A DNA stretch of 64,000 bases from Paenibacillus silvisoli (GTDB lineage Bacteria > Bacillota > Bacilli > Paenibacillales > Paenibacillaceae). Shown one piece after another: positions 18,550 through 27,607 of this stretch. The translations under genes were made by a program, and so were the position numbers. The stretch spans positions 5,050,501 through 5,114,500 of the forward strand of contig NZ_CP133017.1 of assembly GCF_030866765.1 (NCBI RefSeq), written 5' to 3'. Positions within the stretch are counted from its first letter, which is position 1; each line of letters starts with the position of its first letter. The notes under the pieces are model-generated. The model was given only the letters and a program-made list of their open reading frames with translations. It did not search any database and was not told where the DNA came from.

Positions 18550-19542
18550 ATGCTGCATGAATCTCTGCACTCAGTGGCTGCCATTACGGCGTTTGGCGCT
18601 TACGTTCCCGACCGCGTGCTCTCGAATCATGATTTGGAAGCTATGGTGGATACGAGCGATGAATGGATTTTCCAGCGCACCGGCATTAAAGAAAGGCGCA
18701 TCGCCTCGGAGGAGCAGTACTGCAGCGATATGTGCTTCGGCGCCGTGCGCAACCTGCAGCTTCGCTACGGCGTCGTGCTCGAGGACGTCGATTTCGTGCT
18801 CGTCGCCACAACGACTCCCGACACGTTCTTTCCCAGCATGTCTGCGCGCGTACAAGCGGAGTTCGGCATCGCTCGCTGCGGGGCGGTCGATATCCAAGCC
18901 GCATGCGCCGGATTCGTATCCGCGCTGCAGCTGGCCAACGGACTCCTGCTTTCCGGCGTTTATCATAAAATTTTAGTCATCGGCGCTGAAACGCTGTCTA
19001 AAGCAACGGACTATACGGACCGCACAACCTGCATCCTGTTCGGCGACGGTGCCGGCGCGGCGCTCGTCGAACGCCGCGAAGAAGGGGCGTTTCTCGCCTC
19101 TTACTCGGCAACGAACGGCTCGGACGGACGGCATTTGTACCGCTCCAGCCTCGCCCCTTCCATCGGCGGCCAACCGATTCAGCAGAACGGTTACATCGTG
19201 CAAAACGGCCGCGAGGTTTACCGCTGGGCGGTAACGACCGTGCCGAAAGGCATTCAGGAGCTGCTGACGCGCAGCGGCTATACCGTCGAGGAGATCGATT
19301 GGTTCGTTCCGCACAGCGCCAACATGCGGATCGTCGAATCGATATGCGAGCGGACGGGCATCCCGCTGGAGAAGTCGCTGACTAGCATGATGCAATACGG
19401 CAACACCTCGGCGGCCTCGATTCCGCTGGCGCTCGATTTGGCGCTTCAAGAAGGCCGGATTCGTACGGGCGATCTCATGCTGCTTTACGGCTTCGGCGGC
19501 GGCCTGACGGAATCCGCGCTGCTGCTGCGTTGGACGCTTTGA
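18550..19542 (+). CDS. fabH: Beta-ketoacyl-ACP synthase III
   Basis: 330 residues. Condenses an acyl-CoA primer with malonyl-ACP to start fatty-acid synthesis, and sets branched-chain primer use in this phylum. The catalytic triad is present: Cys119 in QAACAGF, His255 in VPHSANMRI and Asn285 in YGNTSAAS. The His motif reads HSAN instead of the common HQAN. AAAGGAG precedes the ATG. It stands alone instead of next to fabF, with its own FapR-controlled promoter, so it may be one of two FabH copies in the genome. Confidence 0.93.
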   Translation: MLHESLHSVAAITAFGAYVPDRVLSNHDLEAMVDTSDEWIFQRTGIKERRIASEEQYCSDMCFGAVRNLQLRYGVVLEDVDFVLVATTTPDTFFPSMSARVQAEFGIARCGAVDIQAACAGFVSALQLANGLLLSGVYHKILVIGAETLSKATDYTDRTTCILFGDGAGAALVERREEGAFLASYSATNGSDGRHLYRSSLAPSIGGQPIQQNGYIVQNGREVYRWAVTTVPKGIQELLTRSGYTVEEIDWFVPHSANMRIVESICERTGIPLEKSLTSMMQYGNTSAASIPLALDLALQEGRIRTGDLMLLYGFGGGLTESALLLRWTL

Positions 19543-19676
19543 GAGACTTCGTTCGGCCCTTGCCATAAAGTACATGGCAGGGGCTGATTTGTTTTATTTT
19601 GTCGATTGGGGGCAAACGAAGTATAATAACAGAAAGCATCATTACAAGAATAAGAGAAAGCGAAGGTAGCCCGCTT

Positions 19677-20603
19677 ATGAATCTGAAAGAGGCCTATGAG
19701 CTGCTTGGCCTTCCCGAAGGCGCAGCGAAAGAAGAAGTGGAGAAACGCTATTTTATTCTGATCCGCCGCGACCGCGGCAGCAAGCAGCGCGAAACGACCG
19801 AGCATGCCGAAGCGCAGGGTATCAACATCGAAGACATCAACAAGGCGTACAAGCTCATTTTGGAAGCGGAAGATCAGAAGACGACGGAGCAATTCAATGA
19901 AGCAAACTACGGCAAATATAAGGCAATGGGGCCGATGGTTCAGAAGACGGAACATTTTTTCAGCTATTATAAATTCCATGTGCTTGGCGCCATTGCGATT
20001 ATTGCCGCTCTTATTTATGGGATCAATGCGTATATCGACCACCGTCAAGAACAGGAGAGGCTGGCCAATCTGCCGCCGGTCGATGTAAGCGTCTCCTTCT
20101 TCGGCGAATACTACAGCTCGGACGGCACGTATCCGATGTCCGATCTGAAGCCGCTCGAGGATCGGTTTCTCTCGCAGTTCCCGGACTGGAAGCGCGTGAC
20201 GGTGTTCTTCACGTACGTACCGTCGCAAATGAACAGTCAGCAGGACACCGCCATGATTCAGAAAAGCATCATCGACCTGATGATGAATAAGGCGGATGTC
20301 TACATTATGGATAAAGAGAATTTCAATAAGCTCGCCCGGGACGGCTCGCTCCTCCCGCTCGACGGCAGCAACGAAAGCAAGCTCGGGGCAGGCTACAAGC
20401 CGGAGCTGGCGCTGAAAGCTTCGACGGAGGACGTGCCGGAGCAGCATGTGTACGGCGTCGACATCTCGGCGAGCCCACTGCTGGAAGGCTTGCCGGTGAT
20501 CGGCAAAGAATACGTCGCCGGCATTCGCATCAACGGCGAGAAGCGCGACAACGCGTTTAAGTTTATTTCGGAGTATTTGGAGCCTGCCGCGGCGGCGAAA
20601 TAG
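19677..20603 (+). CDS. Membrane-anchored J-domain-like protein
   Basis: 308 residues from the ATG at 19677 (GAAGGTAG upstream); an earlier in-frame ATG has no ribosome site. Residues 1-65 follow the J-domain pattern (MNLKEAYELLGLPEGAAKEEVEKRY ... DINKAYKLIL, broken here), but the HPD tripeptide that activates Hsp70 is replaced by RRDRG. A single transmembrane helix (VLGAIAIIAALIYGINAYI) follows, then an extracytoplasmic domain of about 190 residues. Without HPD it is unlikely to stimulate DnaK. The role is unknown. Confidence 0.72.
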   Translation: MNLKEAYELLGLPEGAAKEEVEKRYFILIRRDRGSKQRETTEHAEAQGINIEDINKAYKLILEAEDQKTTEQFNEANYGKYKAMGPMVQKTEHFFSYYKFHVLGAIAIIAALIYGINAYIDHRQEQERLANLPPVDVSVSFFGEYYSSDGTYPMSDLKPLEDRFLSQFPDWKRVTVFFTYVPSQMNSQQDTAMIQKSIIDLMMNKADVYIMDKENFNKLARDGSLLPLDGSNESKLGAGYKPELALKASTEDVPEQHVYGVDISASPLLEGLPVIGKEYVAGIRINGEKRDNAFKFISEYLEPAAAAK

Positions 20604-20621
20604 CGCGTAGGGCTGGAAGGG

Positions 20622-20661
20622 CAGCGCCCCGTCAACGTTTGTTGACGGGGTGCTGTTTTTT
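20622..20661 (+). terminator. Rho-independent terminator after the J-like gene
   Basis: GCGCCCCGTCAAC pairs with GTTGACGGGGTGC across a short loop and is followed by a run of T residues. The stem starts about 20 bp after the stop codon. Confidence 0.9.
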
Positions 20662-20669
20662 TTGTTGTA

Positions 20670-21250
20670 TGCTGAGAGCGGTTATGCCGCTGTCAGCTGT
20701 CAAACTAGCTGATTATAGGGCTCGATAGCGGGTATTCCGCTATTGGTTGGTCGTTTCGCGCCGTAAGGACGCTGCACTTGGGAAGATTGCTTGCTGAGAG
20801 CGGTTATTCCGCTCTTAGCTGTCAAACTAGCTGATTTGGGGGCTCGATAGCGGTATTCCGCTATTGGCTGGTCGTTTCGCGCCGAAAGGACGCTGCACGC
20901 GGGAAGATTGCCTGCTGAGAGCGGTTATCCCGCTCTCAGCTTTCAAACCAGCTGATTTGGGGGCTCGATAGCGGATATTCCGCTATTGGCTGGTCGTTTC
21001 GCGCCGAAAGGACGCTGCACGCGGGAAGATTGCCTGCTGAGAGCGGTTATCCCGCTCTCAGCTTTCAAACCAGCTGATTTGGGGGCTCAATAGCGGATAT
21101 TCCGCTATTGGCTGGTCGTTTCGCGCCGAAAGGACGCTGCACGCGGGAAGATTGCCTGCTGAGAGCGGTTATCCCGCTCTCAGCTGTCAAACCAGCTGAT
21201 TTGGGGGCTCGATAGCGGTTATTCCGCTATTGGTGACCGTTTCGCCCACT
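20670..21250. repeat. 122-bp tandem repeat, five copies, each with two hairpins
   Basis: Units begin with GCTGAGAGCGGTTAT at 20670, 20793, 20914, 21036 and 21158, a period of 121-123 bp. Copies 2-5 are nearly identical and the last is partial. Each unit has a GAGAGCGG-TTATC-CCGCTCTC hairpin and a GATAGCGG-ATATT-CCGCTATT hairpin, joined by AGCTGATTTGGGGGCTC and TGGTCGTTTCGCGCCGAAAG spacers. No open frame or ribosome site is convincing, so this is non-coding structured DNA. Confidence 0.9.
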
Positions 21251-21830
21251 AGGTGGTGGCTTCACCGCAAGACGTGCGCACCACTCGTGCTGAATGCATC
21301 TTTTCATGCTCTCAGCCTATTTTTTCGAAGGTTTCGCCGCTGAGTGCACGTTTTCGTGCTCCCAGCATACGGCGACGGTCGATATTAGTTAGTTTCAGGA
21401 GCTGAGCGCATCATTCCGTGCTCTCAGCCCATTTTTTTGACTGTTTCGCCGCTGAGTGCACGTTTTCATGCTCCCAGCATCCGGCGATGGTCGATATTAG
21501 TTAGTTTTGGATCAGAGCGCACCATTCCGTGCTCTCAGCCTATTTTCCAGACGGCATGCTGAGCGCACGTTTTCGTGCTCTCTCTCTCTCTCTCTCTCAG
21601 CACCCAGCTTGCTTGCTAGCGAGAGTCGGAAACGCCGACGCTCGCGCGCAAACCTGGCCCCATCCCCCAGTGAGCGTCGGAATACCCGACGCTCACACCT
21701 CCCACGGGGCGATTCCCTGCCCCAAACAAAAGCGAGAGTCGGAAAATCCGACTCTCGCACGTATAATTGCCCCTATTCTCATCCGAGAGTCATAATCCCC
21801 GACTCTCGCAAACCCCACTGGCCAAGGCGC
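21251..21830. repeat. Series of short hairpins with changing stems
   Basis: A chain of perfect or near-perfect stem-loops: GAGTGCAC-GTTTTC-GTGCTC (21342-21361) and several variants to 21570; a CT dinucleotide run near 21578-21598; GCGAGAGTCGG...CCGACGCTCGC (21619-21645); GAGCGTCGG-AATAC-CCGACGCTC (about 21672-21694); GAGAGTCGG-AAAAT-CCGACTCTC (21734-21756); and a last one near 21785-21807. Stem length (8-9 bp), loop length (about 5) and the CGG/CCG closing base pairs are kept while the outer stem sequence changes. No gene is seen. Confidence 0.85.
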
Positions 21831-21886
21831 GAGCAGCCAGCCCACGCCCACTCGCTCTGCCCTATCCACAGCGCCCCCGCGCTGCC

Positions 21887-23035
21887 CTAACCCGCAGCGC
21901 CCTCCGCTTGCAGCGCAAGATGCTTCAGACCGGTATACCGGTCCCGCAGCTTGTGCGCTTCCTGCAGCGCTTCGGCGATGAGCGCATCCGCGAGGCCGAT
22001 GTCCGCCGGATCGGCCGGGCCTCCCGCTTCGCGCAGCCAAGCGCGCAGCAGGTCCGGCTGCGGCAGCTCGCCGTAGATGCCGGGATACGCGTCCGCAAGC
22101 CGCTCCCGGTATAGGCCGGCGAGCAGCACCGAAGCAACGCCGACCTTGGCGCCGTGCAGCAGCTGCCTGCGGCCTTCCTTCAAGTAAGCCATCTCGAAAT
22201 GGTGCGAGAGATGGTGCTCCCCGCCCGAAGCCGGCCGCGAATGGCCGACGAGCAGCATCGACCAGCCGGAGAGCAGCAGCGCCTCCATCAGAATGGCAAC
22301 CCCCGCATGGGAGCCTCGCGAAATCTCGTCCACAGCTTCAATGCACGAAGCGAGCGCCTGCTCGGTCAGCTCGTAAGCCAACGGGCAGAACGGCTCGCCG
22401 GCCAACTCGTTCGAGAACCTCCAATCGGCAAGCGACGTAAACTTGCCGAGCATATCCGCGAAGCCGGCAGCCGTTAGACGCTGCGGAGCCGCCGCCAAAA
22501 CATCCAGATCCGCGAAAATCGCGCAAGGCGCAATTGCGGGAACGGTAACTTTGACGCCGTTCACGATGATCGGAGCGCCAACCGAGGTGAATCCGTCGAC
22601 AGAGGCCGCCGTCGGCACCGAAATAAAATCCCGCCCGGTCTGGCAGCAAACGAACCGTACGATATCGTGAATCGTCCCCGAGCCGACAGCGACCAGCGCC
22701 TGCACATACAACGGCGCTTCCAGCATCAGCTGTACGATCGTCCGCTCATCCGCAATCACGTCGCCCTGGCTGTTCGGCGCAAGCGTGCACACCCGGAAAG
22801 CCGCGCCTGCCGCTTCCAAATTCGCGGCAAGCTGCTTCCCCGCGGCTTCCCACGTATTCGCATCGACGACCAGCACGACTTCGCCGTAACCCTTCTCCTG
22901 CAAATAGGGGGCTAGCGCCCGGAGCGCGCCCGCTTCCAAAACGGCCTCCATCACGATCGGAGCATGCTTCACCCCATCCGGCCGAGCCGCCGCAGCCGCA
23001 TTCACTTCCGCCAAAGCCTCTTGAATATTCACCAT
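21887..23035 (-). CDS. egsA: sn-Glycerol-1-phosphate dehydrogenase, AraM/EgsA type
   Basis: About 382 residues from the ATG at 23035 (GGGGAG upstream; an ATG 18 bp earlier lacks one). Reduces dihydroxyacetone phosphate to sn-glycerol 1-phosphate with NAD(P)H. The iron-type alcohol dehydrogenase fold shows AVGSGTIHDIVRF (cofactor loop), VPTAASVDGFTS (substrate part) and metal-binding SGGEHHLSHHFEM. In Bacillus this enzyme (AraM) feeds heptaprenylglyceryl phosphate synthesis; in B. subtilis it lies in the ara operon, but here it is 9 kb away and stands alone. Confidence 0.88.
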   Translation of the reverse strand: MVNIQEALAEVNAAAAARPDGVKHAPIVMEAVLEAGALRALAPYLQEKGYGEVVLVVDANTWEAAGKQLAANLEAAGAAFRVCTLAPNSQGDVIADERTIVQLMLEAPLYVQALVAVGSGTIHDIVRFVCCQTGRDFISVPTAASVDGFTSVGAPIIVNGVKVTVPAIAPCAIFADLDVLAAAPQRLTAAGFADMLGKFTSLADWRFSNELAGEPFCPLAYELTEQALASCIEAVDEISRGSHAGVAILMEALLLSGWSMLLVGHSRPASGGEHHLSHHFEMAYLKEGRRQLLHGAKVGVASVLLAGLYRERLADAYPGIYGELPQPDLLRAWLREAGGPADPADIGLADALIAEALQEAHKLRDRYTGLKHLALQAEGAAG

Positions 23036-23239
23036 CCACCAGCTCCCCGACAAATGCGATTGTTAACTTAACAAAATCTTTAGGTCTAATTACCTGTCTT
23101 TTTGTTCAATTCCTATTATTTTCCATGCAAATAGTCCTGCATATCGGTATAATCCTCACCGGAGACGAAGTATCGCCGCAAAAGGCGCATCCCAGGCGTC
23201 GTCGTCTCTTCTAGTATACATAGAAATGGAGATAGGGTC

Positions 23240-26200
23240 ATGAAATTCATTACGCAATTTTCGCTGCGAAATCCGGTAGCCATCGTGCTGCTGGTCATCT
23301 TAATCGCAGCGGGCGGCATGTATTCCGCAACACGTTTTAAGCAAGAGCAGCAGCCGGAGATCACGTTCCCCGGCATCATGGTAACGGCGGTTTACCCGGG
23401 CGCGGCGCCGAACGAGGTGCTCAACCAAGTTACGCTGCCCATCGAGAAGGTGCTGCAAAATGTCGAGGGCATCAAGAACGTAACCTCCTCCTCGGCAAAC
23501 AGCACCTCCTTCCTCCAGCTGGAGTTCGGCTACAACGACGACATGAAGGAGAAGCAGGACGAAGTCAGCCGCGCGCTCTCCGATGCCCGTCTCCCGGAAA
23601 ATGTGGAGAAGCCGCTTGTCCAGTACTTCTCGACGACGAATCAACCGATCATGTACACGACCGTATCCGCAAACGAAGGCGTATCCGAAGAAGAACTGGC
23701 GGAAATCGTGAAAACCAAGCTGCAGCCGAATTTGCAGGCGATCGAAGGCATCAGCAACGTGCACGCGATCGGCCTGCAGGATGAAGGCATCTATATTCGA
23801 CTTCACGCCGAAGAAATGACGAAGCACGGCATCACGCACGAGCAGGTCATGATGGCGCTGCAGGCAAACAACATATCCGTGCCGCTCGGCGAAGCCAAGC
23901 TGGCGCAGACGACAATGCCCGTCTTCGTGCAAGGCGACCTGCGCTCGATCGACCAGCTTCGGGAATGGCGCCTCACCTCCAGCGGCGACGTCAAGCTGAC
24001 CGATATCGCCGACATCGAGGAAGGCAAAGATTTGCAGGTCATCAGCCAAACGAACGGCAGCCCGAGCATTACGCTCAATATCGTCAAAGCCGGCAACGCC
24101 AACACCGTCGAAGTGGCGGATCGCGTGCTGGAGGTGTATCAAGAGGAAGAGCAGAACGGCAAAATCAAATCGCTCATTATGTACAACCGCGCGACGGACG
24201 TCAAAGAGTCGGTCAGCACGCTGGTCCGCGAAGGCACGCTCGGCGCGTTGTTCGCCTCGCTGCTGATTCTGTTTTTTCTGCGCAATTTCAGAGCGACGCT
24301 TATCGCGATCGTCTCCATCCCGCTTTCGATGCTGATGGCGATGATTTGCTTGCACTATTTTACCGATGTCACGCTTAACATTATGACGCTTGGCGGACTT
24401 GCGGTCGCGACAGGCCGCGTCGTGGACGACAGCATCGTCGTCATCGAAAATCTCGTGCGCCGCATGAGAGGCGAACGAATGACGAAGGAGATGATTTTGT
24501 CCGCGACGGCCGAAGTCGGCAAAGCCATAACATCCTCGACGATTACAACCGTAGCCGTCTTCGCGCCGCTCGGCCTGCTCTCGGGCATGATCGGCGGGTA
24601 TTTCCGCCCATTCGCGCTAACGGTCGCTTTCGCGCTCATCTCCTCGCTGCTCGTCGCGCTTACGGTCGTTCCGCTCATGGCCTATGCCCTCATGAAGAAC
24701 GCGAAGCCGAACGAACATCGCGAGTCGGCCGTCAGCATCGGCTACAAACGCGTGCTGCGCTGGTCGTTGAATCATAAGGCGATCGTGCTGTTCACCGCCT
24801 TCCTGCTGTTCATCGGCAGCCTCGTCCCGATCTTCGCAGGCAAAGTCGGCGTGGTGCTGCTGCCGGAGCAGGAGTATAAATATATGTTCGCGACGCTGAA
24901 GCTTCCGAAGGACGCCAGCCTGCAAACGACGCAAGCGGAAGCGGATCGCTTGGACGCCATTATCCGCGAGCAAAAACAGGTTGAGAATACGAACCTCACC
25001 GTCGGCGGCAGCTTCTCCGGCGGCACCGAGCAGGCCAATATGGCCGAATGGTTCATCGGGCTTCGCCCGGATACGGATTTGGACGCTTTTATCGACGCGA
25101 TTAGTCCGAAGGCGCAAGTGGCCGAAGGCAGCGAATTCAGCTTAGTCAAAGACGATATGACCGGCGGCGGCGTGATCTCGATTGAGGTGACGGGCTCTTC
25201 CCCGGCCGATATCCGCAAGGCGACGGAGCTAGTAACCGAAGCCGTCGCAAGCCTTGCGGGGACGGAGAAAGCAGCCAACAATCTCTCGGACGGCATCAAA
25301 GGCATCGCCATCGAAGTGCGCCAAGCGGATGCAGCCGCACTCGGGCTGTCGGCCGCGCAAGCATCCGCCCAGCTGCGACCGTTCCTGTCCGAGACGCCTG
25401 CGGGCCGCATCGAGAACGCATCGGGCAGCGCCAACGAGCTTTACCTGTCGCTTGACGGCGCATCGCTCGCTTCCGTAAGCGATATCGGGAAGCTGATGAT
25501 CACGACGCCGATGGGCAGCCGCATCCAGGTGAGCGACATCGCGAAGGTGAGCGAGGTTCAGCTGCCGGGGACGCTGCAGTATAAGAACGGAGCGGAATTC
25601 GCTACCGTAACGGCCAAAATCACCGATAAAAACGCGAGCAAAGTGAACAACGCGTTGATCGAAAAGCTGGACGCATTGAAGCTTCCGGCAGGCGCCCATT
25701 ATTCCATGGGAGGCAGCAACGCGGACGTGCAGCAAATGATGAGCGACATGCTCATGGCAATGCTCGTGGCGATCGGCATGGTCTACATCGTCATGGTTAT
25801 CGCTTTCCGCGAAGGCCGCGCGCCGCTTGCCGTCCTGTTCTCCCTGCCGTTCGCGCTCATCGGCGGCTTGGCCGGAACGCTGATCGTCGGCGAACCGCTG
25901 TCGGTATCCAGCATGATCGGCTTCCTGATGCTGATCGGCATCGTCGTCACCAACGCGATCGTGCTGATCGAGCGCGTGCAGCAGCAAATCGAGCACGGCA
26001 GCACCATCCGCGAAGCTTTGATCGAAGCCGGGGGCATTCGTCTGCGTCCGATCCTCATGACGGCGATCGCGACGATTTGCGCCCTCATGCCGCTCGCGGT
26101 CGGTCTCGGCGGCGGAAGCATCATCTCGAGCGGCCTTGCCGTCGTCGTAATCGGCGGCCTGACCAGCTCGACCTTGCTGACGCTTGTCGTCGTGCCGGCC

Positions 26201-26272
26201 ATCTACGAGCTGCTCTACTTCAAGCGTTCGCGCGAGCAGCGCATCCAACGCGCGATCACGCAAGCCGCATAA
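23240..26272 (+). CDS. RND-family efflux transporter (AcrB/SwrC-like)
   Basis: 1010-residue inner-membrane exporter driven by proton influx. An N-terminal helix (NPVAIVLLVILIAAGGMYS), a large extracellular porter domain, five helices with the proton-relay region GRVVDDSIVVIENLVRR (two acidic residues in helix 4), and the same plan repeated in the second half (GFLMLIGIVVTNAIVLIERV). This is the two-fold HAE1-type layout. No membrane-fusion protein gene is adjacent, as with SwrC, the surfactin exporter of B. subtilis. The substrate is unknown. GGAG precedes the ATG. Confidence 0.93.
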   Translation: MKFITQFSLRNPVAIVLLVILIAAGGMYSATRFKQEQQPEITFPGIMVTAVYPGAAPNEVLNQVTLPIEKVLQNVEGIKNVTSSSANSTSFLQLEFGYNDDMKEKQDEVSRALSDARLPENVEKPLVQYFSTTNQPIMYTTVSANEGVSEEELAEIVKTKLQPNLQAIEGISNVHAIGLQDEGIYIRLHAEEMTKHGITHEQVMMALQANNISVPLGEAKLAQTTMPVFVQGDLRSIDQLREWRLTSSGDVKLTDIADIEEGKDLQVISQTNGSPSITLNIVKAGNANTVEVADRVLEVYQEEEQNGKIKSLIMYNRATDVKESVSTLVREGTLGALFASLLILFFLRNFRATLIAIVSIPLSMLMAMICLHYFTDVTLNIMTLGGLAVATGRVVDDSIVVIENLVRRMRGERMTKEMILSATAEVGKAITSSTITTVAVFAPLGLLSGMIGGYFRPFALTVAFALISSLLVALTVVPLMAYALMKNAKPNEHRESAVSIGYKRVLRWSLNHKAIVLFTAFLLFIGSLVPIFAGKVGVVLLPEQEYKYMFATLKLPKDASLQTTQAEADRLDAIIREQKQVENTNLTVGGSFSGGTEQANMAEWFIGLRPDTDLDAFIDAISPKAQVAEGSEFSLVKDDMTGGGVISIEVTGSSPADIRKATELVTEAVASLAGTEKAANNLSDGIKGIAIEVRQADAAALGLSAAQASAQLRPFLSETPAGRIENASGSANELYLSLDGASLASVSDIGKLMITTPMGSRIQVSDIAKVSEVQLPGTLQYKNGAEFATVTAKITDKNASKVNNALIEKLDALKLPAGAHYSMGGSNADVQQMMSDMLMAMLVAIGMVYIVMVIAFREGRAPLAVLFSLPFALIGGLAGTLIVGEPLSVSSMIGFLMLIGIVVTNAIVLIERVQQQIEHGSTIREALIEAGGIRLRPILMTAIATICALMPLAVGLGGGSIISSGLAVVVIGGLTSSTLLTLVVVPAIYELLYFKRSREQRIQRAITQAA

Positions 26273-26285
26273 TCCCTGCATGACA

Positions 26286-26323
26286 GCAAACCCGCCTCGC
26301 GCAGCAAGCGAGGCGGGTTTATT
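26286..26323 (+). terminator. Rho-independent terminator after the RND gene
   Basis: AACCCGCCTCGC and GCGAGGCGGGTTT form a 12-bp GC-rich stem with a 7-base loop followed by ATTTTAT. Confidence 0.85.
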
Positions 26324-26417
26324 TTATGTCCCCGCGGCTTCAACGACTACCCAAGCGACTCTTAAACGGCTACATATACTAATCTAAGTGTCTGGTAGAT
26401 AGGGAGGCTCGCATGCA

Positions 26418-27506
26418 ATGAAGCTGCTGTTCACGTACTTTATACCAAGCGGCGGGATCGAAACGCTGAATCGGCTGCGTTACCACGCGCTGCGCTCGAT
26501 TGGCGTCGAAGCGCACGCGCTTTATTTATGGGAAGGCGCAGGCCTGCAAAACATGCTGGGCATTCCTCATTATGTCACGAACAATAACGAGGACATTAAA
26601 GCGATTTTGGCTCAGCATCGTTATGACGCCATCATCGTCACTTGCGACCATCTGATGCTCGAGCGGCTGTACGGTCTCGGCTACAGAGGGACGATGATCT
26701 ATGAGGCGCAAGGGCTCGGCACGAAGGAAGCCGCAGCGTCGACCTTCGCTTTTGCCTCCGGCTATATCCGGGCTTACGCCGGCGCCGCGCTCAGTCCGCC
26801 GACCTCGCATCTCATGGCGCTGTTCCAAACGTATCTGGGCGATTTCCCGCGCTTCTACGTGCAAAACATGATCGATACCGACAGCTTCGTCCACCTCGAC
26901 GTTCCTCATCTGAAGCCGTCGGGCGCGCCGATACTCGGCTGGATCGGCCGTATGGAGCAGAACAAAAACTGGCCGCTCTATTTGCGAATTTGCAGCGCGC
27001 TCGTCGCCGGACGGCCGGACCTCCAGCTGTGGGTTTTCGAGGACGCCACGTTATCGGAGCCGGGAGAGCGGGATCGTTTCTACGCCATGCTCTCTGAACT
27101 GAATTTGCAAAACCATATAACGATACGCTCCAACATGCCGCACAGCCACATGCCCCACTATTTATCCGCGATCGCCGATTCCGGTGGGATGCTGCTGTCC
27201 ACCTCCATGACCGAAGGGTTCGGTTATGCCGTCGCGGAGGCGATGAGCTGCCGTTGTCCCGTACTGTCCACCGATTCCGACGGCGTCCGCTGCTTCATTA
27301 CGCATAACGAGACGGGGAAATTTTTTAACGGCCAAACGGTTTGGGAAGCCGTCCAGGAAGCTAAGGAGCTAATGGACAACAAGCCGCTGAGAGCGAAGCT
27401 GATCGATAACGCCCAGGCGCATGTCCGCAAAGCGTTCTCGCCGGCCCGATATGCCGCGGATATTCGCAACATCCTTATCGCGCTGAGATTGATGCCCTAT
27501 CAATAA
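26418..27506 (+). CDS. Glycosyltransferase, GT4-like
   Basis: 362 residues, GT-B fold. The C-terminal half carries LGWIGRMEQNKNWPLYLRI and the EX7E motif in MTEGFGYAVAEAMSCRCPVL, where the two Glu residues bind the nucleotide-sugar donor. The N-terminal half (LLFTYFIPSGGIETLNRLR) fits the family. It is followed 100 bp later by a GT2 gene in the same direction, so they may build one glycan. Donor and acceptor are unknown. Confidence 0.88.
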   Translation: MKLLFTYFIPSGGIETLNRLRYHALRSIGVEAHALYLWEGAGLQNMLGIPHYVTNNNEDIKAILAQHRYDAIIVTCDHLMLERLYGLGYRGTMIYEAQGLGTKEAAASTFAFASGYIRAYAGAALSPPTSHLMALFQTYLGDFPRFYVQNMIDTDSFVHLDVPHLKPSGAPILGWIGRMEQNKNWPLYLRICSALVAGRPDLQLWVFEDATLSEPGERDRFYAMLSELNLQNHITIRSNMPHSHMPHYLSAIADSGGMLLSTSMTEGFGYAVAEAMSCRCPVLSTDSDGVRCFITHNETGKFFNGQTVWEAVQEAKELMDNKPLRAKLIDNAQAHVRKAFSPARYAADIRNILIALRLMPYQ

Positions 27507-27607
27507 CCCGGCAAAAATAGTCGTTCGGCTACGAACAGCCGCTGAGTCTGCGTTCGCCCTGTCCCCATATAGTAAGGGTAGAACTGAAACTGTCGAGGTG
27601 AATGACC

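Noticed and set aside
21578-21600. CT dinucleotide run as a phase-variation tract
   Set aside because: It is intergenic, inside the hairpin series and not within or directly before a coding start.
20670-21890. CRISPR array
   Set aside because: The repeat unit is 122 bp with hardly any variable spacers, and no cas genes are present.
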